Below, one piece after another: positions 1 through 5,555 of a stretch of DNA of 5,562 bases. Within the stretch, counting starts at the first letter, position 1, and each line of letters opens with the position of its first letter. The translations under genes and the position numbers were made by a program. Under the pieces are notes generated by a model. That model had not been told where the DNA came from. It did no database searches and worked only from the letters and a program-made list of their open reading frames with translations. The stretch is from the NCBI GenBank assembly GCA_021796315.1, contig JAJYOH010000423.1, positions 1-5,562 of the forward strand, given 5' to 3'. The DNA comes from Chloroflexota bacterium (GTDB lineage: Bacteria; Chloroflexota; Anaerolineae; Anaerolineales; Villigracilaceae).

Positions 1-168
1 CCCACTTCCCCCTTCTTTTTGAGACACAATAAAAAATAAACGCTAGGCAGGTATGCCGACATGGTCATTCACAATTGAGTTTCCGTAAGCCGTCCGTTCG
101 CGGGAAGCAGACGGCGCATGTAGAAAAATCCCCCTTGTTACAATTACCTGTTTACGAAAAAATAAACC
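1..168. other. Upstream intergenic region, no convincing gene
   Basis: This stretch precedes the R3H ATPase gene and contains AT-rich blocks (about 28-40 and 151-166). No reading frame in it looks like protein with recognisable family features. A TTGTTA hexamer at 135-140 could be a -35 element, but no matching TATAAT-like box lies at the right distance, so no promoter is called. No Shine-Dalgarno sequence precedes the ATG at 169. The first ~40 bases could be the edge of a neighbouring gene on either strand, but too little is visible to decide. Confidence 0.5.
89..115. repeat. Short inverted repeat (possible hairpin)
   Basis: GCCGTC at 89-94 and GACGGC at 110-115 are exact reverse complements around a 15-base loop. 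It lies 54 bases ahead of the R3H ATPase start, so it could be a leader hairpin or the end of an upstream transcription unit. It has no T-run right after it, so a terminator is not supported. Six-base arms of this kind also arise by chance. Confidence 0.25.
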
Positions 169-1761
169 ATGACTCAACATCGAATTACAGACGACCTGGA
201 CGCCCTGTTGGACGTTCTTCCCATCAACATTCGCCACGCGGTCGAAAAGGCCAACAACAGCGAAAAATTGCTCGAGATCATCCTCGATCTTGGACGTGTC
301 CCGACGGCACGCTTTGTCGAAGAGGAAATCGTTTTGCAGGAAAAGGAAATCACGCGCGCCGAAATAGATTACGTGGATGAGCGCACGGGCGAGTTCGATG
401 CAGATAATCGCGCAGGCATCGAGCGCACACTGCATAGAATTTCCGCCATTCGCAATCGGCGCGGCGCGGTGGTCGGACTCACGTTGCGCGTTGGGCGCGC
501 CGTCTACGGCACGGTGGACATCATCCAGGACATTATCGAGTCAGGAAAATCTGTGCTTATCCTCGGACGTCCGGGTGTGGGCAAGACCACGCTTTTGCGC
601 GAGGCCGCCCGCATTCTCGCCGAAAAGAAGCGCGTCGTTGTCGTGGATACATCCAACGAGATCGGCGGCGATGGCGATGTGCCGCATCCCGCCGTCGGCA
701 AGGCGCGCAGAATGCAGGTGCGCGAGCCGATGCTTCAACATGAAGTGATGATCGAGGCTGTTGAAAATCACAACCCCGAAGTCATCGTCATTGACGAGAT
801 CGGGCGCGAGCTTGAAGCCGCCGCGGCGCGCACCATCGCTGAGCGCGGCGTGCAGCTGATCGGCACGGCGCACGGACAGACCCTCGATAATCTTTTGCTC
901 AACCCAACTTTGAGCGATCTGGTCGGCGGCATCGAAGCGGTTACGCTATCGGACGAGGAAGCCCGTCGACGCGGCACCCAGAAAACGGTCCTCGAAAGAC
1001 GCGCCCCGCCCACCTTCGATGTGCTGATCGAGATCCAAACCCGCGACCGTTTCGCGGTACATCAAGATATCATGTCCTCGGTGGACGCGTTGCTGCGCGG
1101 TTATCCGCTTCAACCTGAAATTCGGATGCGGGATGTTGAGGGCAGGATTCAGATCGAGAAAGCCGCGCCCGTTTCATCATCCAGAGTCGACGCGCAGGAA
1201 CCGAAAGCGCCTCGTCGCGGACGTGGGCCGGTCGCGGCTCCCGATGTACCAGTTGTGACCCCACGCCTTGAACCCGCTCCAGGCGGCACGTTACAGCCCA
1301 TCAAAATTTATCCGTACGGCGTGGCGAGAAATCGCCTGATGCAAGCCGCGAAAAGATTGGGCGTGCCCGCCATTATCGTTAAAGATGCGGGCGAGGCCAA
1401 CGCGCTGGTGACGTTGAAGGGACATTATCGTGATCGTCAGCAAACGATTGTGGACGCCGAACATCGCGGCATGCCGATCTATGTTTTGCGCGCCAATTCG
1501 GTCGGACAGGTGGAACAGTTCCTGAGCGACCTGTTCAATCTGCCCGGTGAGCAACCGGCGACTGGCGGCGAATTGGACGATGTAAAGTCGCAAATGCAAG
1601 CGGCGATTGCGGCGGTGCTCAACGGCGAGCGCTGGGTTGACCTGCCGCCGAGTTCATCGCTGGTGCGAAGATTGCAACACGAAATGGCAAGACAAGCCGA
1701 ATTGGTTTCTCATTCTTACGGAAAAGAACCAAGAAGGCATGTGAGAATTTTCAGAGAATGA
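169..1761 (+). CDS. AAA-type ATPase with C-terminal R3H domain (SpoIIIAA/Ycf45-like)
   Basis: This 530-residue cytoplasmic protein belongs to the family of SpoIIIAA-like/Ycf45 P-loop ATPases fused to an R3H single-stranded nucleic-acid-binding domain. The N-terminal part (about 1-105) leads into the ATPase core. Walker A is GRPGVGKTT at 133-141 and Walker B is VIVIDE at 205-210, with a further conserved segment TSNEIGGDGD at 161-170. A Pro/Ala/Arg-rich, probably disordered linker spans about 333-373. A second globular part (about 376-458) resembles the C-terminal region of Ycf45 homologues. The R3H module occupies about 470-530, with the R-x3-H signature at R500/H504. The family has no settled biochemical role in non-sporulating bacteria; nucleic-acid-dependent ATPase activity is inferred from the domains. 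The ATG at 169 lacks a Shine-Dalgarno site, but no better start is visible. Length is normal for the family. The gene is followed by a palindrome and a terminator and converges on the HtrA gene. Confidence 0.9.
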   Translation: MTQHRITDDLDALLDVLPINIRHAVEKANNSEKLLEIILDLGRVPTARFVEEEIVLQEKEITRAEIDYVDERTGEFDADNRAGIERTLHRISAIRNRRGAVVGLTLRVGRAVYGTVDIIQDIIESGKSVLILGRPGVGKTTLLREAARILAEKKRVVVVDTSNEIGGDGDVPHPAVGKARRMQVREPMLQHEVMIEAVENHNPEVIVIDEIGRELEAAAARTIAERGVQLIGTAHGQTLDNLLLNPTLSDLVGGIEAVTLSDEEARRRGTQKTVLERRAPPTFDVLIEIQTRDRFAVHQDIMSSVDALLRGYPLQPEIRMRDVEGRIQIEKAAPVSSSRVDAQEPKAPRRGRGPVAAPDVPVVTPRLEPAPGGTLQPIKIYPYGVARNRLMQAAKRLGVPAIIVKDAGEANALVTLKGHYRDRQQTIVDAEHRGMPIYVLRANSVGQVEQFLSDLFNLPGEQPATGGELDDVKSQMQAAIAAVLNGERWVDLPPSSSLVRRLQHEMARQAELVSHSYGKEPRRHVRIFRE

Positions 1762-1763
1762 TA

Positions 1764-1791
1764 GTAGGGGCGGATCGCGATCCGCCCCTAC
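1764..1791. repeat. Perfect 28-bp GC-rich palindrome, REP/MITE-like
   Basis: The arm GTAGGGGCGGATCG is followed directly by its exact reverse complement, giving a 28-base palindrome with no spacer. It begins two bases after the stop codon of the R3H ATPase. Intergenic palindromes opening with GTAGGGGCG and closing with CGCCCCTAC are, from general knowledge, common as dispersed repeats in several bacterial groups including Chloroflexota; membership here is inferred from the arm sequence. There is no T-run directly after it and a separate terminator lies just downstream, so it is more likely a repeat element, possibly also protecting the mRNA 3' end, than the main terminator. Confidence 0.75.
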
Positions 1792-1803
1792 ATGTATAAA
1801 AAC

Positions 1804-1851
1804 AAATAACGATGGACAAGATAATTCACCATCTCGTCCATCGTTATTTTT
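1804..1851. terminator. Bidirectional intrinsic terminator between convergent genes
   Basis: The arms AAATAACGATGGAC (1804-1817) and GTCCATCGTTATTT (1836-1849) pair over 14 bp. After one A-C mismatch, AGAT/ATCT adds 4 bp around an 8-base loop (1823-1830). On the plus strand the stem runs out into TTATTTTTAAAT; on the minus strand it runs out into GTTATTTGTTTTTAT. Both flanks are thus U-rich in RNA. It sits between the ends of the R3H ATPase (+) and the HtrA protease (-), where a shared terminator is expected. Confidence 0.85.
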
Positions 1852-1865
1852 AAATCATTATAGCG

Positions 1866-3017
1866 TTAATTATGCGGCGCTTCTCCGAGCGTCACCTGAA
1901 CCTGCATATCTTTTCCGTTCCTCGAAATGCCCACTGTGATTTGATCTCCAGCCTTGTGTGTGAAAAGCGTGTTGAGATAGGAATGGGTTGCATCTAGGGG
2001 CACACTGTCAATCAGGGTAATCATGTCACCTTGTTGAATACCGGCTGTTTCTGCCGGGCTGCCAGCCGCCACTTTGGTTACATAAGCGCCCCATTGAACG
2101 GGCAAATTATAGGCGGCGGCGATATCAGGTGTGATGGGTTGATATCCGATTCCAAGATACGGATGTGAGAAATATCCCTTTTGAATGATCTGCTGGGCTA
2201 CTGCCTGTGCAGTGTCGATCGGGATGGAAAATCCCAAGCCTTCGGCTACTGATCCAGTTCCGGTGTTGCGAACAATCAAGGTGTTGATGCCGATCACTTC
2301 GCCAGCAAGGTCGACCAATGGTCCGCCGGAATTTCCCTGGTTGATGGCCGCGTCGGTCTGGATCAGGCCCTCGATTTGGTAGCCTTTTCCGGTGTCAAGC
2401 GAGCGTCCCGTCGCGCTGACCACGCCAACCGTCACCGTATTCTTAAAGTCACCGAGCGGCGAACCGATAGCGATCACAGATTCGCCCGGTTGAAGCACAT
2501 CTGAATTTCCAAGCGTTGCAACTGCCGGAACTTTACCATCGGCTTTCAAAACGGCGATGTCGGAATAGGGATCAGTTCCTACAATTGTGGCCTTTTCCTG
2601 TGTCCCATCAGACAGGATGATGTTTACACCTTGCGTTCCTTCCACCACGTGGTTATTGGTGAGAACGTAGCCCTGGCCTGAAATAAAGATGCCGCTTCCG
2701 CTGACAGTCTGGTCGCCGGTCGTTCCGAAGAAAGTGGTTTGTCCCGGGATGCTGCCGACCACAGTCACAACGGTGGGGCCGACCTTTTTCACAGCCTGAG
2801 TAATGGTAGTCTGGATATCAGTTGTGTTGATGGTGAGGGTTTGAGCAGGGTTTGTGTTGCTGGCAGGCAGCGCCGCCTGGATGGGCGCCGGCAGATTGCT
2901 GGGTTGCTGTCGTATTGCCTGATATACACCTATTCCGCCTCCAACAGCTCCGGCGAGCGCAGAAATACCTGCGACAACCACGATCAGCATTATATAGAGA
3001 ATTCGTTTTACAGTCAT
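1866..3017 (-). CDS. htrA: HtrA/DegP-type S1C serine protease with one PDZ domain
   Basis: The product is a 383-residue membrane-anchored or secreted serine protease that would act outside the cytoplasmic membrane in protein quality control. Residues 4-5 (KR) precede a hydrophobic segment at about 6-30; a cleavable signal peptide ending near ALA is an alternative to an anchor. A Pro/Gln/Thr-rich stalk follows (about 35-70). The trypsin-like domain (about 75-275) carries the full triad: His123 in NNHVVEG, Asp153 in SDIAVLK and Ser230 in GNSGGPL. One PDZ domain (about 286-380) begins at PYLGIGY and would bind peptide C-termini. The length fits single-PDZ family members. The start was set at 3017 rather than the ATG four codons upstream (3029), because GGAGGT lies between the two ATGs at good spacing for the inner one. 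The gene is a single transcription unit, convergent with the R3H ATPase and divergent from tmk. Substrates cannot be told from sequence. Confidence 0.93.
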   Translation of the reverse strand: MTVKRILYIMLIVVVAGISALAGAVGGGIGVYQAIRQQPSNLPAPIQAALPASNTNPAQTLTINTTDIQTTITQAVKKVGPTVVTVVGSIPGQTTFFGTTGDQTVSGSGIFISGQGYVLTNNHVVEGTQGVNIILSDGTQEKATIVGTDPYSDIAVLKADGKVPAVATLGNSDVLQPGESVIAIGSPLGDFKNTVTVGVVSATGRSLDTGKGYQIEGLIQTDAAINQGNSGGPLVDLAGEVIGINTLIVRNTGTGSVAEGLGFSIPIDTAQAVAQQIIQKGYFSHPYLGIGYQPITPDIAAAYNLPVQWGAYVTKVAAGSPAETAGIQQGDMITLIDSVPLDATHSYLNTLFTHKAGDQITVGISRNGKDMQVQVTLGEAPHN

Positions 3018-3021
3018 TTGG

Positions 3022-3027
3022 ACCTCC
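3022..3027 (-). promoter_or_regulatory. Shine-Dalgarno site that decides the HtrA start
   Basis: On the minus strand this reads GGAGGT and ends four bases before the ATG at 3017-3015. It overlaps the G of the upstream ATG (3029-3027), so it cannot serve that codon. It is the strongest ribosome binding site in the window. Confidence 0.85.
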
Positions 3028-3028
3028 A

Positions 3029-3050
3029 TGTAAAGTCTCTAAGCTTTACA
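3029..3050. promoter_or_regulatory. 7-bp inverted repeat in the HtrA leader (candidate operator or hairpin)
   Basis: TGTAAAG (3029-3035) and CTTTACA (3044-3050) are exact reverse complements separated by 8 bases. In the HtrA mRNA the hairpin would end right before the GGAGGT ribosome binding site without covering it. The symmetry and spacing also suit a dimeric repressor site. It matches neither the CIRCE element nor another operator I can name, so any role in stress control is conjecture. Confidence 0.4.
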
Positions 3051-3103
3051 AGTTCCTATTTTAGTATCTGAAAATGACAGGGGAATTAAATCCAATATGA
3101 ACG

Positions 3104-3120
3104 TATAATTAGAAATTATC
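3104..3120. promoter_or_regulatory. Divergent -10 region for tmk operon (+) and HtrA gene (-)
   Basis: TATAAT at 3104-3109 is a perfect -10 hexamer pointing toward tmk, and would give a leader of about 30 bases. The overlapping inverted repeat ATAATT-AGA-AATTAT (3105-3119) creates GATAAT on the opposite strand (3120-3115), 5 of 6 matches, pointing toward the HtrA gene. No good -35 hexamer is visible at the usual distance on either strand, so this is a candidate from position and the -10 match only. It lies in the AT-rich gap 3018-3148 between the divergent genes. Confidence 0.4.
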
Positions 3121-3148
3121 CCTTCAATTTTATTGGAATTCATAAACC

Positions 3149-3775
3149 ATGTTCATCACCCTTGAAGGCCCGGAAGGCTCCGGAAAAACATCGCACATCA
3201 AACCCCTCGCTGACTGGTTGACGGCGCAGGGGCATAAAGTTTTCACCACGCGCGAGCCGGGCGGGACATCCATCAGTGAGCAGATCCGAGACATCCTGCA
3301 CAACCTGAAGAATGCCGAGATGCATGCTCGCACAGAGACCTTGCTCTACCAGGCGGCGCGCGCGCAAATCGTGGAACAGGTCATCAAGCCGCGTTTGGCC
3401 GCAGGCGAGATTGTTATCTCGGATCGCTATTATGATTCAACCATTGCTTATCAGGGTTACGGGCATCAACAAAATTTGGAGGAAATTCGTTTGCTGGTCA
3501 AATATGCCACAGGCGGATTGACACCGGACTTAACGATCCTTCTTGATTTGGATGTCGAGGTTGGATTGGAACGTAAGACCCAAAATGGTGCGGAGTGGAA
3601 TCGCCTCGACGCCTACACAGTGGAATTTCATCGCCGCGTGCGCACAGGATATTTGGAAATGGTGAAGGTCGAACCAAAGAGATGGATTGTGGTAGATGCG
3701 AGTCAAAGTTGGGATAAAGTGCAGGAAAACTTGCGAGGAAAAATTTTGACAGCATTGGAATCCCACAAAAAATAA
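3149..3775 (+). CDS. tmk: Thymidylate kinase (dTMP kinase)
   Basis: This 208-residue cytoplasmic enzyme phosphorylates dTMP to dTDP with ATP, the step both de novo and salvage routes share on the way to dTTP. The P-loop is GPEGSGKT at 7-14. The REPGGT motif at 35-40 and the DRYYDST motif at 92-98 are the family's nucleotide-binding signatures. The LID region lies around 145-170 and includes NRLDAY and FHRRVR. The P-loop has no extra Arg after its Glu, and basic residues lie in the LID instead, as in the E. coli-type (type II) enzymes. Length is standard. The ATG at 3149 has no strong Shine-Dalgarno site; its upstream bases ATAAACC match those before the R3H ATPase start. It heads a tight rightward gene cluster, with the next gene starting 2 bases after its stop. 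In many bacteria tmk adjoins the gene for DNA polymerase III delta-prime (holB), which is not what follows here. Confidence 0.96.
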   Translation: MFITLEGPEGSGKTSHIKPLADWLTAQGHKVFTTREPGGTSISEQIRDILHNLKNAEMHARTETLLYQAARAQIVEQVIKPRLAAGEIVISDRYYDSTIAYQGYGHQQNLEEIRLLVKYATGGLTPDLTILLDLDVEVGLERKTQNGAEWNRLDAYTVEFHRRVRTGYLEMVKVEPKRWIVVDASQSWDKVQENLRGKILTALESHKK

Positions 3776-3777
3776 TT

Positions 3778-4458
3778 ATGGAACTACATCTTTTTTCTTC
3801 CCCTGGTGAAAATGATATTCGCTATGTAATAGAAGCCAGCCGTCCTTATTTGGAAGGCAGGTCCAACGCCACGATCGCGTACATGCCGCTGGCATCTCTT
3901 TATGCCGAGAAGTGGCTGGATGATAATCAAAAATCATTTCAAGGCCTGGCGCGTCTTGAGATGATCAATGTAGAGTTAATGACTCTAAACGAGATGGAGG
4001 ATATCTTGCGTCTCGCCTCGCTGGTTTATATTCCTGGTGGAAATACTTTTTTACTGAATCACCGTCTGCATATTAGCAAGTTCATGCCTTATCTGCGCAA
4101 GAAGGTTCAGGCCGGTTTGCCGCTGGTCGCATTCAGCGCAGGGATGATTTTATGCGGCCCTAATATCCTTACAGCTAACGATTTGAATACGGTTGAGACA
4201 TCATATTTTGCTGGCCTGAATCTGGTTCCTTTCAACTTTTTTGCACATTATGCCAAAGACGCCTATGGACAGTCTGTTCATGATGAATGGCTGTCAGATT
4301 ATCATTTTTTCCACGATAACCCGGTTATCATAATGAGCGATGGAACATATATAAAAGTGGATGGACGGAAAAGCTTTCTTGTGCGCGGCGACGCGTGGAT
4401 TCTGCGAAAAGGGCAGGAAAAAGAAAAGATCGAACCCGGAAAATTGCTTTCAATATGA
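3778..4458 (+). CDS. Peptidase S51 (PepE/cyanophycinase-like) family protein
   Basis: The 226-residue product has the fold signatures of family S51, whose PepE members cleave Asp-X dipeptides in the cytoplasm. PGGNTF at 86-91 matches the GGGNTF loop of E. coli PepE. The nucleophile elbow FSAGM holds Ser120, with Asp135 in ANDL and His157 in AHY; these numbers equal those reported for the Salmonella PepE Ser120, Asp135 and His157. The crystal-structure partner Glu192 of PepE (PEG) aligns with Asp188 in SDGT, a Glu-to-Asp change. The residue before the elbow Ser is Phe instead of the usual Trp. Substrate is therefore uncertain: aspartyl dipeptidase, another S51 peptidase, or a related amidotransferase-like hydrolase. 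The start lies 2 bases after the tmk stop with no clear ribosome binding site, which suggests translational coupling. The gene is visibly AT-rich, about 45% G+C by hand count. Confidence 0.85.
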   Translation: MELHLFSSPGENDIRYVIEASRPYLEGRSNATIAYMPLASLYAEKWLDDNQKSFQGLARLEMINVELMTLNEMEDILRLASLVYIPGGNTFLLNHRLHISKFMPYLRKKVQAGLPLVAFSAGMILCGPNILTANDLNTVETSYFAGLNLVPFNFFAHYAKDAYGQSVHDEWLSDYHFFHDNPVIIMSDGTYIKVDGRKSFLVRGDAWILRKGQEKEKIEPGKLLSI

Positions 4459-4463
4459 GAGGA
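4458..4463 (+). promoter_or_regulatory. Shine-Dalgarno site for the DUF5655 gene
   Basis: AGAGGA overlaps the last base of the preceding stop codon and lies 7 bases before the ATG at 4471. It supports that start and links the translation of the two genes. Confidence 0.65.
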
Positions 4464-4470
4464 TGGTATC

Positions 4471-4821
4471 ATGTCTGGTGAATTCAAAGTTTCTGACCAC
4501 TTTGCAGGCAAAGAACCGGTCGTGAAAGCCATTTATGTGCGGATTCTGGCCGAATCTCACAAGTTTGGACCGGTAATTGAAGAGCCAAAGAAGACTTCCA
4601 TCCATCTGGTCAACAAGTCTGCGTTTGCGGGCGTGGTGACCAGAAAAACCACATTGGTCTTGAACATCAAGTCCGCCGCGCCGATCAAACACGCGCGCAT
4701 CGCCAAATCGGAGCAAGTGTCTGCCAATCGCTTTCATCAGGAAGTCAAACTCACATCGCCCGACGATGTTGACCCGGTGTTGGTCGGCTGGTTGAAAGAA
4801 GCCTACGCCATAAGCGGCTAA
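4471..4821 (+). CDS. DUF5655 domain-containing protein
   Basis: This small soluble protein of 116 residues matches the DUF5655 pattern almost end to end. It has an N-terminal DHF-GK segment (9-14), an amphipathic helix ending in FGP (32-34), a Lys/Thr strand pair around 40-65, a basic PIKHARI segment (71-77), and the closing pattern of His89, D98/D99-V-D and W107-LKEAY. No signal peptide or membrane segment is present. The family has no established biochemical function; members occur alone or as a C-terminal domain in other proteins. The start is supported by AGAGGA 7 bases upstream. It sits 12 bases after the S51-like gene and 5 bases before the HicB-like/DinB gene, so it is almost certainly part of the tmk cluster. 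Assignment is by recall of the family pattern, not by a search. Confidence 0.8.
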   Translation: MSGEFKVSDHFAGKEPVVKAIYVRILAESHKFGPVIEEPKKTSIHLVNKSAFAGVVTRKTTLVLNIKSAAPIKHARIAKSEQVSANRFHQEVKLTSPDDVDPVLVGWLKEAYAISG

Positions 4822-4826
4822 AAAAT

Positions 4827-5543
4827 ATGACGAAATATTCGCTATATCTTGAATCTGGCCCGAAACATAAGAAGACCATGGTGCATGTGCTGGATCTGCT
4901 GGGATGTATTGCCCAAGGTCCAACCACGGAAGCCGCTCTGGAGTCTACGCCGGAGGCGATAAGAACGTATCTGCGTTTCCTGCAGGCGCATGGCGAAGCA
5001 GTCCGACCCAGTGGCGCAATCAACACGGTTGTGGCTGTCCACGTGACGAAGGGCGCGTGGCTGGGTAACGGTGATCCGACGCCAGGTCTCGCTCCCGACT
5101 TCAAAACGCTTTCGACGCAAGATAAGATCATTAATCTTCAGCGCCTGGCCTGGATGCAAATTGATCTGTTGGAATTGATCCGCGATGTGACCCAGGAGCA
5201 AATGCTTATCGAACCAAAAGGCGGGGGCCGTTCGATCTATGACATCCTCGAGCACATGGCTGAGTCGCATGTTGTTTATTTGCGATACCTTGTCGGCAAT
5301 GTGGACGGACTCTCACAGGCTCTCAAGGCCGTGCAGAAGGAAGGGCCGGATTCTTTGCCTTTGACCCTGTCCGGACTTTGGGATATTGCCAACTCCCGGC
5401 TGGCTGTGCTATCCGATGCTGAACGCAAACAGTTGGTCCCGCACGGCCAGGTGATATGGTCGGCTCGCAGATGTATGCGGCGCATGTTGGAACACGGCTG
5501 GGAACATCTGCTTGAAATTTCCGAGCGGTTGAAAAAGATATAA
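4827..5543 (+). CDS. HicB-like domain fused to a DinB-family four-helix domain
   Basis: The 238-residue protein has two parts. Residues 3-60 look like the HicB/RNase H-like fold: a strand YSLYLESG, then VHVLDLLGCIAQG (19-31), then a helix with TTEAALESTPEAIRTYL (33-49). HicB proteins are usually antitoxins to HicA, but no HicA gene is seen in the window. Residues about 95-235 look like a DinB/DfsB-type four-helix bundle. His143 in ILEHMAESH and His223/His227 in the HGWEH motif would form the three-histidine metal site typical of the superfamily. Known DinB relatives include metal-dependent thiol transferases such as bacillithiol S-transferases and maleylpyruvate isomerase; the activity here is unknown. 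The segment 62-94 connects the two parts. The start follows the DUF5655 stop by 5 bases, with no Shine-Dalgarno, suggesting coupling. Alternative view: the N-terminus is only a structural relative of HicB with no toxin link, which I favour. Confidence 0.8.
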   Translation: MTKYSLYLESGPKHKKTMVHVLDLLGCIAQGPTTEAALESTPEAIRTYLRFLQAHGEAVRPSGAINTVVAVHVTKGAWLGNGDPTPGLAPDFKTLSTQDKIINLQRLAWMQIDLLELIRDVTQEQMLIEPKGGGRSIYDILEHMAESHVVYLRYLVGNVDGLSQALKAVQKEGPDSLPLTLSGLWDIANSRLAVLSDAERKQLVPHGQVIWSARRCMRRMLEHGWEHLLEISERLKKI

Positions 5544-5555
5544 AAAGGTAAGACG

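Noticed and set aside
1..27. Possible GTG start of a leftward gene (MSQKEGGSG) at 27-25
   Set aside because: Only nine codons are visible, there is no ribosome binding site, and the plus strand is also open here to a stop at 37-39; neither can be preferred.
89..115. Leader hairpin as a riboswitch
   Set aside because: Only a six-base stem is visible and no known riboswitch core motif could be matched in 1-168.
43..435. 130-codon open frame on the minus strand
   Set aside because: It overlaps the R3H ATPase start in antisense, shows no family features, and its composition is a mirror of the real gene.
541..873. 110-codon minus-strand open frame within the ATPase gene
   Set aside because: It is antisense to the Walker A to Walker B region and is explained by the high-GC codon pattern of the real gene.
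1764..1791. Palindrome as the terminator of the R3H ATPase gene
   Set aside because: No T-run follows it directly, and a proper terminator with T-rich tails lies just downstream.
2739..3071. 110-codon plus-strand open frame antisense to the HtrA N-terminus
   Set aside because: It has no ribosome binding site or recognisable features and lies inside a confidently assigned gene and its leader.
4450..4923. 157-codon minus-strand open frame across the DUF5655 gene
   Set aside because: It is antisense to three coupled genes, whose spacing and family matches clearly support the plus strand.
4827..5543. Toxin-antitoxin system (HicAB)
   Set aside because: No HicA-like small dsRBD protein is present, and the HicB-like part is fused to a DinB-type domain rather than a DNA-binding antitoxin tail.
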